A stretch of 64,000 nt of DNA, taken from contig DASSEV010000015.1 in the NCBI GenBank assembly GCA_035695105.1, positions 1-64,000 on the forward strand, in the 5' to 3' direction. The notes below the pieces were generated by a model that made no database searches, was not told the origin of the DNA, and saw nothing but the letters and a program-made list of their open reading frames with translations. The position numbers and the translations under genes were made by a program. The stretch comes from JAICYJ01 sp035695105. Lineage in GTDB: Bacteria; Actinomycetota; Thermoleophilia; Gaiellales; JAICJC01. Within the stretch, counting starts at the first letter, position 1, and every line of letters starts with the position of its first letter. Shown here piece after piece: positions 25,590 to 33,336 of the stretch.

Positions 25590-26858
25590 TCAGCGTGCGT
25601 TGGCGGCGGCATACGCGCGCGCCCAGGCGACGACCTGGTCGAACGACACGCCCAGCCCACGCTGGAACGCCTCGCGCACCTGGTCCTCGCTGTAGATCAG
25701 GTCGTGATGCGACGCATGCATGGCGGTGTACGCCCGCGCCAGCCGCGCGACGCCGCCGGCGCCGAAGTGCTGGAGGATCACGGCCGTCATCGCCTGGCCG
25801 TCCTCGTAGCCGAGGTTGACGACAGCCGGGTTGGTCTGCGACCAGTCGGTGATCCGAGTCCGCCAGAAGCTGATGCTTGGGAAGCCCCGCGCATAGGCGC
25901 TCGCGATGTCCCCGAGCGGGATGTGGTAGCCGAGCCCGCGAAGGAAGCGGTCCTCCTCGACCATCGCCAGGCCCTCCATCAGGCTGTGCGGCGCGCGGCC
26001 GAGCAGCCCCCAGCTCGCAACGTGGGTGAGCTCGTGCGCGATCGTCCCGTCACGCTCGATCACGTTGCCGGGCTCCCACTCCGGCCAGTCGATGTAGCAG
26101 ACGCCGTTCAGGACGAAGCCCTGCGGCACCTCGGCGCGGCCGAGCCGGGCTCCAGAGAGCGCCTCGCCCTGATCCTTGCTGTCCACGATGAAGATGACGG
26201 GGTGCGCCGCGGAGCGGTCGCGGCCGAACAGCGCCGTGAGCCGTGGCACCACCTCGTCGGCGTCGCTCAGGATCTGGGTGGCGTCGTCGCGCGCCTCGGA
26301 CGCCTCGTAGATGACGGTGGTGTGGTCGCCCGTGAGCACCGTCGGCTCGTCGAACAGACCGAGGCCGTAGTCACGCAGGTGCATGGACGGCCGGCCCGAG
26401 ATGTCGGCCTCGACCTTCCAGCCGCCGGCGAACCAGTGCGCGAGCATGACGCGGTCGCCCAGCTTGATCCAGGTCGAGAGCGGCCTGGGCGAGAACCGTG
26501 CCTCGATCGACACGCGGACGCCCACGGCGTCGGCGTCCGGCACCCTGACCGGGTGCGCCTTCATTCGCACCGCGCCGATCGGCAGCCGTCCGAACCAGGT
26601 CGTGAGGCCGGTCAGCGTTTGCTGGTCGGTGAACGTCGAGGCGGGCTGCACCACCCGCTGCGCGTCGAGCGGCCGGTTGAGAGCGACCGCCCGCACGTAT
26701 GCCTCCACCGCAGGCTCCGCGCCGCGGAAGCGCTCGGCGGTCGACATGCGTGCGGCCGGGGACGGCGTCGAGGACGCCGACGCGCCGCCCATGCCGCACG
26801 CGGATGCGGCCGGCGTCAGGACGAGGGCGATGATCAGGATCGTGCTGCGGTGCACCAA
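25590..26858 (-). CDS. Secreted lipoprotein with gluzincin (HELTH...E) metalloprotease domain
   Basis: 422 aa. A signal peptide ends in a lipobox-like ASAC followed by Gly, so membrane anchoring is likely. Residues ~30-160 look like an NTF2-type domain. The C-terminal part has HELTH with a downstream Glu in LMEGLAMVEED, the zinc site of peptidase MA-like gluzincins. The protease substrate is unknown. The start codon is a TTG/GTG pair and is not certain. Confidence 0.75.
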   Translation of the reverse strand: MVHRSTILIIALVLTPAASACGMGGASASSTPSPAARMSTAERFRGAEPAVEAYVRAVALNRPLDAQRVVQPASTFTDQQTLTGLTTWFGRLPIGAVRMKAHPVRVPDADAVGVRVSIEARFSPRPLSTWIKLGDRVMLAHWFAGGWKVEADISGRPSMHLRDYGLGLFDEPTVLTGDHTTVIYEASEARDDATQILSDADEVVPRLTALFGRDRSAAHPVIFIVDSKDQGEALSGARLGRAEVPQGFVLNGVCYIDWPEWEPGNVIERDGTIAHELTHVASWGLLGRAPHSLMEGLAMVEEDRFLRGLGYHIPLGDIASAYARGFPSISFWRTRITDWSQTNPAVVNLGYEDGQAMTAVILQHFGAGGVARLARAYTAMHASHHDLIYSEDQVREAFQRGLGVSFDQVVAWARAYAAANAR

Positions 26859-26896
26859 GGCACCTATCGGCGCCCGGGTGCGATCGCTGAATCGAT

Positions 26897-27409
26897 CTAG
26901 CTGCGCAGCTCCTCGGCGTAGCTGTAGGAGCGCCGCGCGAGGCTCCCGTCCTCGCCCTGCTCGTAGTAGCCCATACGCCAGATCGGAGGCGAGTACAGGT
27001 GCAGCGACACCGTCGTGTGGCCCTCCGCGTTCCGGACGTCGTGGATGCGCGACGCGTCGAAGTTGAACGAGCCGCCCGCCTCGTACCGCGTCGTGGCGAT
27101 GCCGCCGGCCATGCGCAGCCGGTCCTCGTCGAGCGCGCCGTCGACGACGTGGACGGCGCCGCTCGAGAGGTCGTGGTCGTGGAGGCCTGTGTCCTGCGTA
27201 CCCGTCCAGCAGATCAGCCAGGCGTCGAGGTGATGGTCGCGGTGCAGCTGGACGTAGATCCGCTCGTCATCGCTGTGGCGCACATCGTCGCGCCACAGCT
27301 CGGGCCGGCCCGCAAGCTCACCGGCCAGGCGCTCGATCTCCTCGGGCTCGAGATCCCGGTCGCCGATCCGCTCGGCGAAGAACTGCTGCAGGTCGCTGAC
27401 GTCGCCCAT
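26897..27409 (-). CDS. Cysteine dioxygenase-like cupin
   Basis: 170 aa. It resembles type I cysteine dioxygenases and related thiol dioxygenases: W.GTQDTGLHDHDLSSGAVHVVDGAL supplies two iron-binding His, and SRIHDVRN supplies the third. It oxidises a thiol to a sulfinate with O2. Whether the substrate is free cysteine is not certain. Located two bases after an amidohydrolase gene and probably co-transcribed with it. Confidence 0.82.
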   Translation of the reverse strand: MGDVSDLQQFFAERIGDRDLEPEEIERLAGELAGRPELWRDDVRHSDDERIYVQLHRDHHLDAWLICWTGTQDTGLHDHDLSSGAVHVVDGALDEDRLRMAGGIATTRYEAGGSFNFDASRIHDVRNAEGHTTVSLHLYSPPIWRMGYYEQGEDGSLARRSYSYAEELRS

Positions 27410-27411
27410 GA

Positions 27412-28362
27412 TCACTCCCTCGGTTCGAGAAGCCGGAGCGGGTTCGACGCGGTGACCGCCTCCACCACGGCCGGGCCCAGCTCCGCCAGCGCACGGCTGA
27501 CGGCGCCGGCGCCGATGACTGGAATATCGGTTCCGAACACCACCTGCTCGACCCCGTAGCTGGCCAGCGCGCACTCGAGGGCGAGCCGTCCGCACGAGGC
27601 GGTGTCCAGGAACACGTTGCGGTCGATCGTGCCGCGCTCCCCGCTGAACGCCCGCCAGCGCTCCTCCAGGAACGGGCCGGCGCCACCCATGATCGCGAAG
27701 CAGATTCGCAGGCGCGGCCACCGCGCGGCACCGACGGCCCGCCAGGCGAAGTAGGCGGCGATGCTGAGGCCCGGGTACACGCCGAGGTTGGGCCACCAGT
27801 CGGGCATCCCGGCGGTGCGCGCATACGGCGCCGTGCCCGGCGCCGGCCCGGGATGGACGAACGCCGGCGCACCGCGGCGCTCCAGCAGGAGGAGCAGCGG
27901 CGCCAGGCGGTCGATCGCGTCCCGGCCGGCGAGGGCGGCGCTGGGGAGCGAGACGCCGACGAACCCGCGGTCGAGTGCGGCTGCAACGGTGCCGGCTCCT
28001 GCGTCGTCCTCCGCCAGCGGCACGGCCGCCCAGCCGGCGATGCGCCCGCCGGAGCGGTCCGCGGCCTCGGCCACGCCGTCGTGGTAGGCGGCGATCAGCT
28101 CCGCGGACTCGGCCGCCGGCAGCGCCTCGATGCCGAGCGGCGTCGACAGCGAGACGACCGCCCGGTCGATGCCGGCCTCGTCCAGCGCCGCGATTCGCAC
28201 GTCGGTCCGGTGCCGGGTGAGATCGACCTCGCAGTCCGGCTCGTGCTGGAGCCGGAGCACGGTGGCGCCGTTCCGGCCCTCCAGCGCCGGCGGCGCGGTG
28301 CGCCGGCGCAGCGCATCGACGAGCTGCTCGGGCCACAGGTGTTGGTGCAGATCGATGCGCAT
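27412..28362 (-). CDS. Amidohydrolase-2 family (ACMSD-like) with an altered metal site
   Basis: 316 aa TIM-barrel. It has HxH in DLHQHLW at the N terminus, His in FVHPGP and Asp in FGTDIPV. The position that usually carries another metal His (HGG or HLGG) reads IMGGAGPF, so the site is incomplete or remodelled. Relatives decarboxylate or hydrolyse ring acids. Divergent from a LacI-type regulator that likely controls it. First gene of the leftward run with the cysteine dioxygenase-like gene. Confidence 0.8.
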   Translation of the reverse strand: MRIDLHQHLWPEQLVDALRRRTAPPALEGRNGATVLRLQHEPDCEVDLTRHRTDVRIAALDEAGIDRAVVSLSTPLGIEALPAAESAELIAAYHDGVAEAADRSGGRIAGWAAVPLAEDDAGAGTVAAALDRGFVGVSLPSAALAGRDAIDRLAPLLLLLERRGAPAFVHPGPAPGTAPYARTAGMPDWWPNLGVYPGLSIAAYFAWRAVGAARWPRLRICFAIMGGAGPFLEERWRAFSGERGTIDRNVFLDTASCGRLALECALASYGVEQVVFGTDIPVIGAGAVSRALAELGPAVVEAVTASNPLRLLEPRE

Positions 28363-28368
28363 GTCTGG

Positions 28369-28380
28369 TGAAACGATTAA
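28369..28380. promoter_or_regulatory. Candidate LacI-family operator
   Basis: TGAAACGATTAA is a partial palindrome around a central CG, like many LacI/GalR operators. It lies in the 27-bp space between the amidohydrolase and lacI-type starts. A TAACAT hexamer (28378-28383) 6 nt before GTG 28390 overlaps it, which would allow autorepression and control of the divergent gene. Confidence 0.45.
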
Positions 28381-28389
28381 CATGCGATT

Positions 28390-29352
28390 GTGCCAAGGCG
28401 CCCGGCCGAACGCAAGCGCGCGACCCTCCGCGAGCTCTCCGAGATCACGGGCCTGTCCCAGGCGGGCGTCTCGTACGCGCTCCGCGGCCAGCGGGTGTCG
28501 GCGGCAACCGAGGAGCGGGTGCGCGCAGCGGCAGAGCGCATCGGCTTCCGCACCGACCCGATCGCCCGCGCGCTGCGCGGCGGCCGGACGCAGCTGGTCG
28601 GCGTCGTCGGCGGCAGCCTTGCCGACCTCTGGCACCAGCAGTTCGTGGCGGGCATGCAGCAGGCGCTTCGCAGCCATGGGCTGCGCATGGTGCTCGCCGA
28701 TGCCGCGGGCGAGGCCGGCGAGGAGGTGGCGCTGGCTCGTGATCTCGCGGACCAGCGGGTCGACGGGCTGATCATCCTGCCCATCGACCCGTCGGCGCCG
28801 GGCTGGCGGGACGTTGCCGCCGCCACGCCGACCGTATCGGTGAACGAGCGGCTGCCGGCACCGGCCGGCGCGATCCGCTTCGACTCGGCGCGCGGCATCG
28901 CGATGGCGCTCGATCACCTCACGCAGCTCGGTCACCGGCGGATCACCGCGCTGGGCGGGGCTCCCCATGCCACTCCGCGGCGCGCGGGGCTGCGTCGCGT
29001 CCGCTGCGGATACTCGATCGACGAGGCGCACGTGGCGGCGATGCGGATCCTGGGCGCGCGCGACCGGCCGACGGCCGTGTTCGCGTTGTCGGACACGGTT
29101 GCCTGCGGTGTGTACGCGGCCTGCCGTGACCGCGGGATCGAGGTGCCGACGGAGCTCAGCGTTGTCGGCTTCGACGACATACCGGTCGCTCCCCTGCTCG
29201 ATCCGCCTCTGACGGTGGTCGGCTGGGACACGCCGCGGGCCGCGGAGGCCGCGGTGGAGATGCTGACCGAGGCGATCGACGGCCGCCCGGCGGCGGAGAC
29301 GGTGCTGGCGCCAGAGCTGGTGACGAGGCGAAGCACCGCCGCGCCGCGGTAG
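28390..29352 (+). CDS. LacI-family transcription regulator, shortened core
   Basis: 320 aa from GTG 28390. The HTH (TLRELSEITGLSQAGVSYALRG, about residues 12-33) and hinge are clear, followed by a periplasmic-binding-type core. Between ITALGGAPHATPRR and CGYSIDEAH about 20 residues found in most relatives are missing, which may reshape the effector pocket. Likely controls the divergent amidohydrolase and perhaps the downstream glcD-like gene, 1 bp away. Confidence 0.88.
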   Translation: MPRRPAERKRATLRELSEITGLSQAGVSYALRGQRVSAATEERVRAAAERIGFRTDPIARALRGGRTQLVGVVGGSLADLWHQQFVAGMQQALRSHGLRMVLADAAGEAGEEVALARDLADQRVDGLIILPIDPSAPGWRDVAAATPTVSVNERLPAPAGAIRFDSARGIAMALDHLTQLGHRRITALGGAPHATPRRAGLRRVRCGYSIDEAHVAAMRILGARDRPTAVFALSDTVACGVYAACRDRGIEVPTELSVVGFDDIPVAPLLDPPLTVVGWDTPRAAEAAVEMLTEAIDGRPAAETVLAPELVTRRSTAAPR

Positions 29353-29353
29353 T

Positions 29354-30727
29354 GTGACCGGCCCGATGGCCGTGCAGCAGACGTCACCGATCCTCGCCGC
29401 CCTGGGCGGCGTGGTCGGCGAGGAGCACGTCCTGGCGCCGCCGCCGGCGCAGTACCTGTCCGACGAGACCGGACGCGGGCTGCGCGGCACGGCGGTTGCC
29501 GCAGTGCTCCCCGGCACGGCGGAGGAGACGGCCGCGGTGGTGGCCGCATGCTACGAGCGCGACGTCGCGATCACCCCGCGGGGAGGCGGCACGGGCGTCT
29601 CGGGTGGCGCGGTGCCTGACGGCGGCGTCGTGCTCAGCCTGGAGCGGCTGAACCGCGTGCGCAGCTTCGATCCGCTGCTCTGGCGGATCGAGGTCGAGGC
29701 CGGCGTGACGACGGGACGTCTGCACGAGCTGGCGGCGGGGAGCGGGCTGATGTTCCCGCCCGACCCGGGCGCGTCGGAGCAGTCGCAGATCGGCGGCAAC
29801 GTCGCGACCAACGCGGGCGGCCCGCACGCCTTCCGCTACGGGGTGACGCGCCGCTGGGTGACGGGGCTCGAGGCGGTGCTGGCGCCGGGCCGCCTGGTGC
29901 GGCTGGGCGGCGCCGCCAGGAAGGACGTGGCGGGGTACGACCTGATCGGGCTGCTGACCGGCTCGGAGGGGACGCTCGGCGTGGTGACCGCCGCGACGCT
30001 GCGGCTGGTGCCCGCGCCCGAGGCACGACACGTGGTGGCCGGCGTCTACGCGAGCGACCGGGCGGCGTGCGAGGCCGTCGAGCGGGTGCTCGGAAGCGGC
30101 ATCGAGGCGGCCGCGATCGAGCTGCTGGACGAGGCGGCCGCGCGCCTGGGCGGAGGCGGGTTCCCCGGCGAGCTTCCACCCGGGGCGCTGCTGCTCGCCG
30201 AGGCTGACGGGAGCGCGCGCGAGGCGAGCGAGCGGCGCGACGCCCTGGTCGAGGCGCTGGCGGAGGGATCGGTGTCGACGGCCGAGGTGGCCGACCCAGT
30301 GGCCGCGTGGCGCTGGCGTGACGACCTGTCGTTCCGGCTCGCGGCGGTCGAGGGCGGGAAGCTGTCCGAGGACGTGGCGGTGCCGCTCGACCGGCTGGCC
30401 GACCTGGTGGAGGCGGTGCCGGAGATCGGACGGCGCCACGGGCTGACCGGGCTGAGCTTCGGCCACGCCGGCGACGGCAACATGCACTCCAGCTTCCTGG
30501 CCGATCCCGCCGACCGCGAGCGGTTTGCGGCGGCCATGGCGGCGCGGGAGGAGCTGCTCGCGCTGGCGGTGGCGCTGGGCGGCACGATCTCCGCGGAGCA
30601 CGGCCTCGGGTTGGTGAAGTCGGGCAGGCTGAGCGACCAGTGGCCGCCCGAGGCGGTCGCGGCGCACCGCGCGATCAAGGCTGCGCTCGACCCGAAGGGG
30701 CTCCTGAACCCGGGGAAGAAGCTGTGA
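29354..30727 (+). CDS. GlcD-like FAD-linked oxidase (glycolate/D-lactate dehydrogenase family)
   Basis: 457 aa from GTG 29354 (ATG 29366 possible). An N-terminal FAD domain has ITPRGGGTGVSGG and DPGASEQSQIGGNVATNAGG. The C-terminal oxidase domain has SFGHAGDGNMHSSF, a His-rich active-site stretch, and GGTISAEHGLG. It oxidises a 2-hydroxy acid to a 2-oxo acid. No GlcE/GlcF partners are adjacent, so it may act alone, like D-lactate or D-2-hydroxyglutarate dehydrogenases. GTGA overlap with the peptidase gene. Confidence 0.87.
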   Translation: MTGPMAVQQTSPILAALGGVVGEEHVLAPPPAQYLSDETGRGLRGTAVAAVLPGTAEETAAVVAACYERDVAITPRGGGTGVSGGAVPDGGVVLSLERLNRVRSFDPLLWRIEVEAGVTTGRLHELAAGSGLMFPPDPGASEQSQIGGNVATNAGGPHAFRYGVTRRWVTGLEAVLAPGRLVRLGGAARKDVAGYDLIGLLTGSEGTLGVVTAATLRLVPAPEARHVVAGVYASDRAACEAVERVLGSGIEAAAIELLDEAAARLGGGGFPGELPPGALLLAEADGSAREASERRDALVEALAEGSVSTAEVADPVAAWRWRDDLSFRLAAVEGGKLSEDVAVPLDRLADLVEAVPEIGRRHGLTGLSFGHAGDGNMHSSFLADPADRERFAAAMAAREELLALAVALGGTISAEHGLGLVKSGRLSDQWPPEAVAAHRAIKAALDPKGLLNPGKKL

Positions 30728-32142
30728 CCGGCCTGGACGCTCGTGAGCGGCGGGTGGTCGAGGCGATCGCGGCGGGGCGCGACGAGCTGGTGGCGCTGCT
30801 GAGCGACCTGGTCGGGTTCGACACGACGGCGCGGGTGCTGGGAGACCCGGCCCGGGACGAGGCGGCGCTTCAGCAGCATCTCGGCGACCGGCTGGCCGCA
30901 CACGGCGCGCAGGTCGACATCTGGGAGCCGCCGCCGGCCGAGACGCCGCCGGGGCCGCAGATCCCGGAGGGCATCGAGTTCGACGGCCGGCCGCAGCTGG
31001 CCGCCCGGTTCGCCGGATCGGGCGGCGGGCGCAGCCTGATCTTCAATGGCCACATCGACGTGGTCGAGGCGAGCCCCGTGGAGGCGTGGACGAGCCACCC
31101 GAACCGAGCCGAGGTGCGCGACGGACGGCTGTACGGCCGCGGCGCCTGCGACATGAAGGGCGGGTGCGCGGCGATGGCGTTCGCGGCCGAGGTGCTCGCC
31201 CGTGAGGGCGTCTCGCTGCTGGGCGACCTGACGGTCTGCACGGTGACGGACGAGGAGTCGTGGGGCGCGGGCGCCCTGGCGGCGGTCGCGCACGGCGTCG
31301 CGGCCGACGCGTGCATCGTCACGGAGCCATCGGGGCTGGACACCTGGGTGGCGTGCCGGGGGAGCCTGATCCCGACGATCGTGGTCGAGGGCCGGCCGGG
31401 GCATTCCGGTGTCTCGCAGCCGCACAGGCTGGCCGGCGGCGCGGTGAACGCGTTCGAGAAGTCGCTCGTGGTGGTCGATGCGCTGCGGCGGCTGCAGGAG
31501 GAGTGGCGGGGCCGGCGGGACGGCCGTCACCCGCACCTCTCGACCGGCGACATCATCCCCTGCGTGGTGCGAAGCGGCGAGTGGTCGGTGACGTACCCGG
31601 CGCGCGCCGAGCTGACCTACCACGTCGCCCACCTCCCGGCACAGGCCGACGCCGACGGCTGGGGAAGGCCCGCCCAGCGGGAGATCGAGGACTGGATCGC
31701 ACGGGCCGCGGCGGCGGATCCCTGGCTGGCGGAGCATCCGCCCGAGGTCGTCTGGACTCCCGGCGTACCGGCCGCCGAGATCCCGGAGGATCACCCGATG
31801 GTCGAGACCATGCAGGCCGCGTCAGCCGCGATCGGGCGCAGCGGGAGGATCACGGGCATGGACTCGTGGCACGACGGCGCCTCGTTCATCCTGGCCGGGA
31901 CTCCGGCGATCTGCTTCGGGCCGGGCGATCTGAACCTGGCACACACGACCGACGAAAGCGTGCCCGTGGACGATCTCGTCCAGTGCGCACAGGCGCTGGC
32001 GGTGGCGGCGATGCGCTGGTGCGGCGTGGCCGGCCAGGGCTGCACGACGCCCGCTCTGCCGTCAATACCGCAATCCGGCGACCCAATTATTGGAGTCAAA
32101 GCCCGAGGAGACCGGCGTTGCGCCTTTGGCACCCATTTGTGA
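30724..32142 (+). CDS. M20-family deacylase/peptidase with a run-on C terminus
   Basis: 472 aa from GTG 30724. The M20 zinc motifs are visible: FNGHIDVVE, GACDMKGG, TDEESWGAG, VTEPSG and a C-terminal HTTDESVPVDD. Of the ArgE/acetylornithine-deacetylase-like group, substrate unknown. The family fold appears to end near AAMRWCG. The last ~30 residues are encoded by the CCAATTATTGG repeat (read as PIIGV), and the stop codon lies in its TTGTGAC box. This suggests the original stop was lost or replaced by the repeat. Confidence 0.87.
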   Translation: MTGLDARERRVVEAIAAGRDELVALLSDLVGFDTTARVLGDPARDEAALQQHLGDRLAAHGAQVDIWEPPPAETPPGPQIPEGIEFDGRPQLAARFAGSGGGRSLIFNGHIDVVEASPVEAWTSHPNRAEVRDGRLYGRGACDMKGGCAAMAFAAEVLAREGVSLLGDLTVCTVTDEESWGAGALAAVAHGVAADACIVTEPSGLDTWVACRGSLIPTIVVEGRPGHSGVSQPHRLAGGAVNAFEKSLVVVDALRRLQEEWRGRRDGRHPHLSTGDIIPCVVRSGEWSVTYPARAELTYHVAHLPAQADADGWGRPAQREIEDWIARAAAADPWLAEHPPEVVWTPGVPAAEIPEDHPMVETMQAASAAIGRSGRITGMDSWHDGASFILAGTPAICFGPGDLNLAHTTDESVPVDDLVQCAQALAVAAMRWCGVAGQGCTTPALPSIPQSGDPIIGVKARGDRRCAFGTHL

Positions 32143-32163
32143 CAGGTTCGCCGCCTGGTTGAG
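32083..32163. repeat. CCAATTATTGG repeat, copy A
   Basis: CCAATTATTGG then GAGTCAAAGCCCGA and, about 50 bp on, CATTTGTGACAGG. It overlaps the 3' end of the M20 gene and supplies its stop. Copy B starts 98 bp later. Confidence 0.75.
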
Positions 32164-32180
32164 CGGCGCCGCTTCAGAAC

Positions 32181-32256
32181 CCAATTATTGGAGTCAAAGC
32201 CCGACCGGGTGGTCGACACGCGGCTGTGACGGAATTGTGACGGTTGTCCGGCTCAG
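32181..32256. repeat. CCAATTATTGG repeat, copy B
   Basis: The first 24 bases equal copy A, and the end (AATTGTGACGGTTGTC, then CGGCTCAG) resembles copy C at 11242. It lies between the M20 gene and the convergent quinone oxidoreductase gene. Confidence 0.75.
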
Positions 32257-32272
32257 CCGAGTCGGCTGACGA

Positions 32273-33214
32273 CTACCAAGACAGCAACACCTTGCCGAAC
32301 TTTCCCGGCTGCTGGAGATGGTCGAACGCCTCCGCGGCCTGCTCGGCCGGGAACACCCTGTCCACCACCGGCACGATCGCCCCCGACTCCAGCAGCGGCA
32401 CGATCTGTCGCGCGAAGGCCTGCACCGCCGCCGCCTTCTGCTCCAGCGGGCGCGCGCGAAGCAGCGTGCCGATCATCGTCGCCCGCCGGCCCATCAGGGC
32501 GCCCAGCGACAGCTCGACCCTCGAGCCGCCGGCCGTGCTGACGATGACGATGCGCCCCTTCGGCGCAAGCGCCGCGAGATCGCCATCGATGTTCGGCGCG
32601 CCCACGAGCTCGAGCACCACATCGACCTCACGCGCCTCGCCCAGGGCGACGACGTCGGCGCCCATCGCCCGCAGGCGCTCCGCCGCGGAGTCCGACCGCA
32701 CGTTCGCCAGCACCCGCACGCCGGTCACGAGCGCCATCTGCACCGCGGCCAGGCCGACCGCCCCGTTCGCGCCGTTCACCAGCAGCCGCTCGCCGGGACG
32801 CACCGCCGCCTGCGTGAACACCGCGTCGTGCGCGGTGATGAACGCCTCCGGCACGGCCGCAGCGAGCCGGTCGTCGAGCGCGTCCGGCACCCGCGCGACA
32901 TGCCGCGCGTTCACGCGCACCCGGTCGGCCAGCCCGCCGCCGCCGACCAGGCCGAACACCCGGTCGCCGGGCCGCCAGTCATGAACGTTCTCCCCCACCT
33001 CGGCCACGGTGCCCGAGACCTCCAGGCCGGGCACGTCCACCGGCGACCCCGGAGGGGCCGGATAGTTGCCCGCTCGCTGGTTGACGTCGGCCGGGTTGAC
33101 GCCGGAGAACGACGCCTCCACCAGCACCTCGTCCGAGCCGGGCCGCGGATCGGGCCGCTCCTCGAGCGACATCACCTCGGCACCGCCGGCACCCGTGAAG
33201 ACGATGGCGCGCAT
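32273..33214 (-). CDS. Zinc-free MDR, quinone oxidoreductase-like (QOR/PIG3 type)
   Basis: 313 aa. GroES-like N-terminal domain with SGVNPADVNQRAGNYP, then the NADPH-binding NGANGAVGLAAVQMA. No zinc-binding Cys cluster, as in quinone oxidoreductases and crotonyl-type reductases. It reduces quinones or enones with NADPH. Single gene, convergent with the M20 gene and divergent from the ABC operon. A TAGGCT hexamer lies 6 nt before the ATG. Confidence 0.9.
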   Translation of the reverse strand: MRAIVFTGAGGAEVMSLEERPDPRPGSDEVLVEASFSGVNPADVNQRAGNYPAPPGSPVDVPGLEVSGTVAEVGENVHDWRPGDRVFGLVGGGGLADRVRVNARHVARVPDALDDRLAAAVPEAFITAHDAVFTQAAVRPGERLLVNGANGAVGLAAVQMALVTGVRVLANVRSDSAAERLRAMGADVVALGEAREVDVVLELVGAPNIDGDLAALAPKGRIVIVSTAGGSRVELSLGALMGRRATMIGTLLRARPLEQKAAAVQAFARQIVPLLESGAIVPVVDRVFPAEQAAEAFDHLQQPGKFGKVLLSW

Positions 33215-33220
33215 CGCGGC

Positions 33221-33226
33221 AGCCTA
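33221..33226 (-). promoter_or_regulatory. Candidate -10 of the quinone oxidoreductase gene
   Basis: TAGGCT on the minus strand, 6 nt before ATG 33214; leaderless type. Confidence 0.35.
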
Positions 33227-33260
33227 CCTGTGACCGGCGTTCCGCCGCCGGTCGCGCGGC

Positions 33261-33289
33261 TTGACCTGCCGCTGCGGGCGTGGGATAAC
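33261..33289 (+). promoter_or_regulatory. Sigma-70-like promoter of the ABC/Fae operon
   Basis: TTGACC (33261-33266), 17-bp spacer, GATAAC (33284-33289). A leader of about 40 nt follows, with GGAGG (33327-33331) 5 nt before GTG 33337. The best -35/-10 pair in the window together with that of cspA. A CTGCGGG...CCCGCAG inverted repeat (33272-33278 and about 33314) surrounds the start site and may be regulatory. Confidence 0.6.
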
Positions 33290-33336
33290 CCCCTTTTCTG
33301 CCGACGCTTCCCCGCAGACAACGACTGGAGGTCGCC

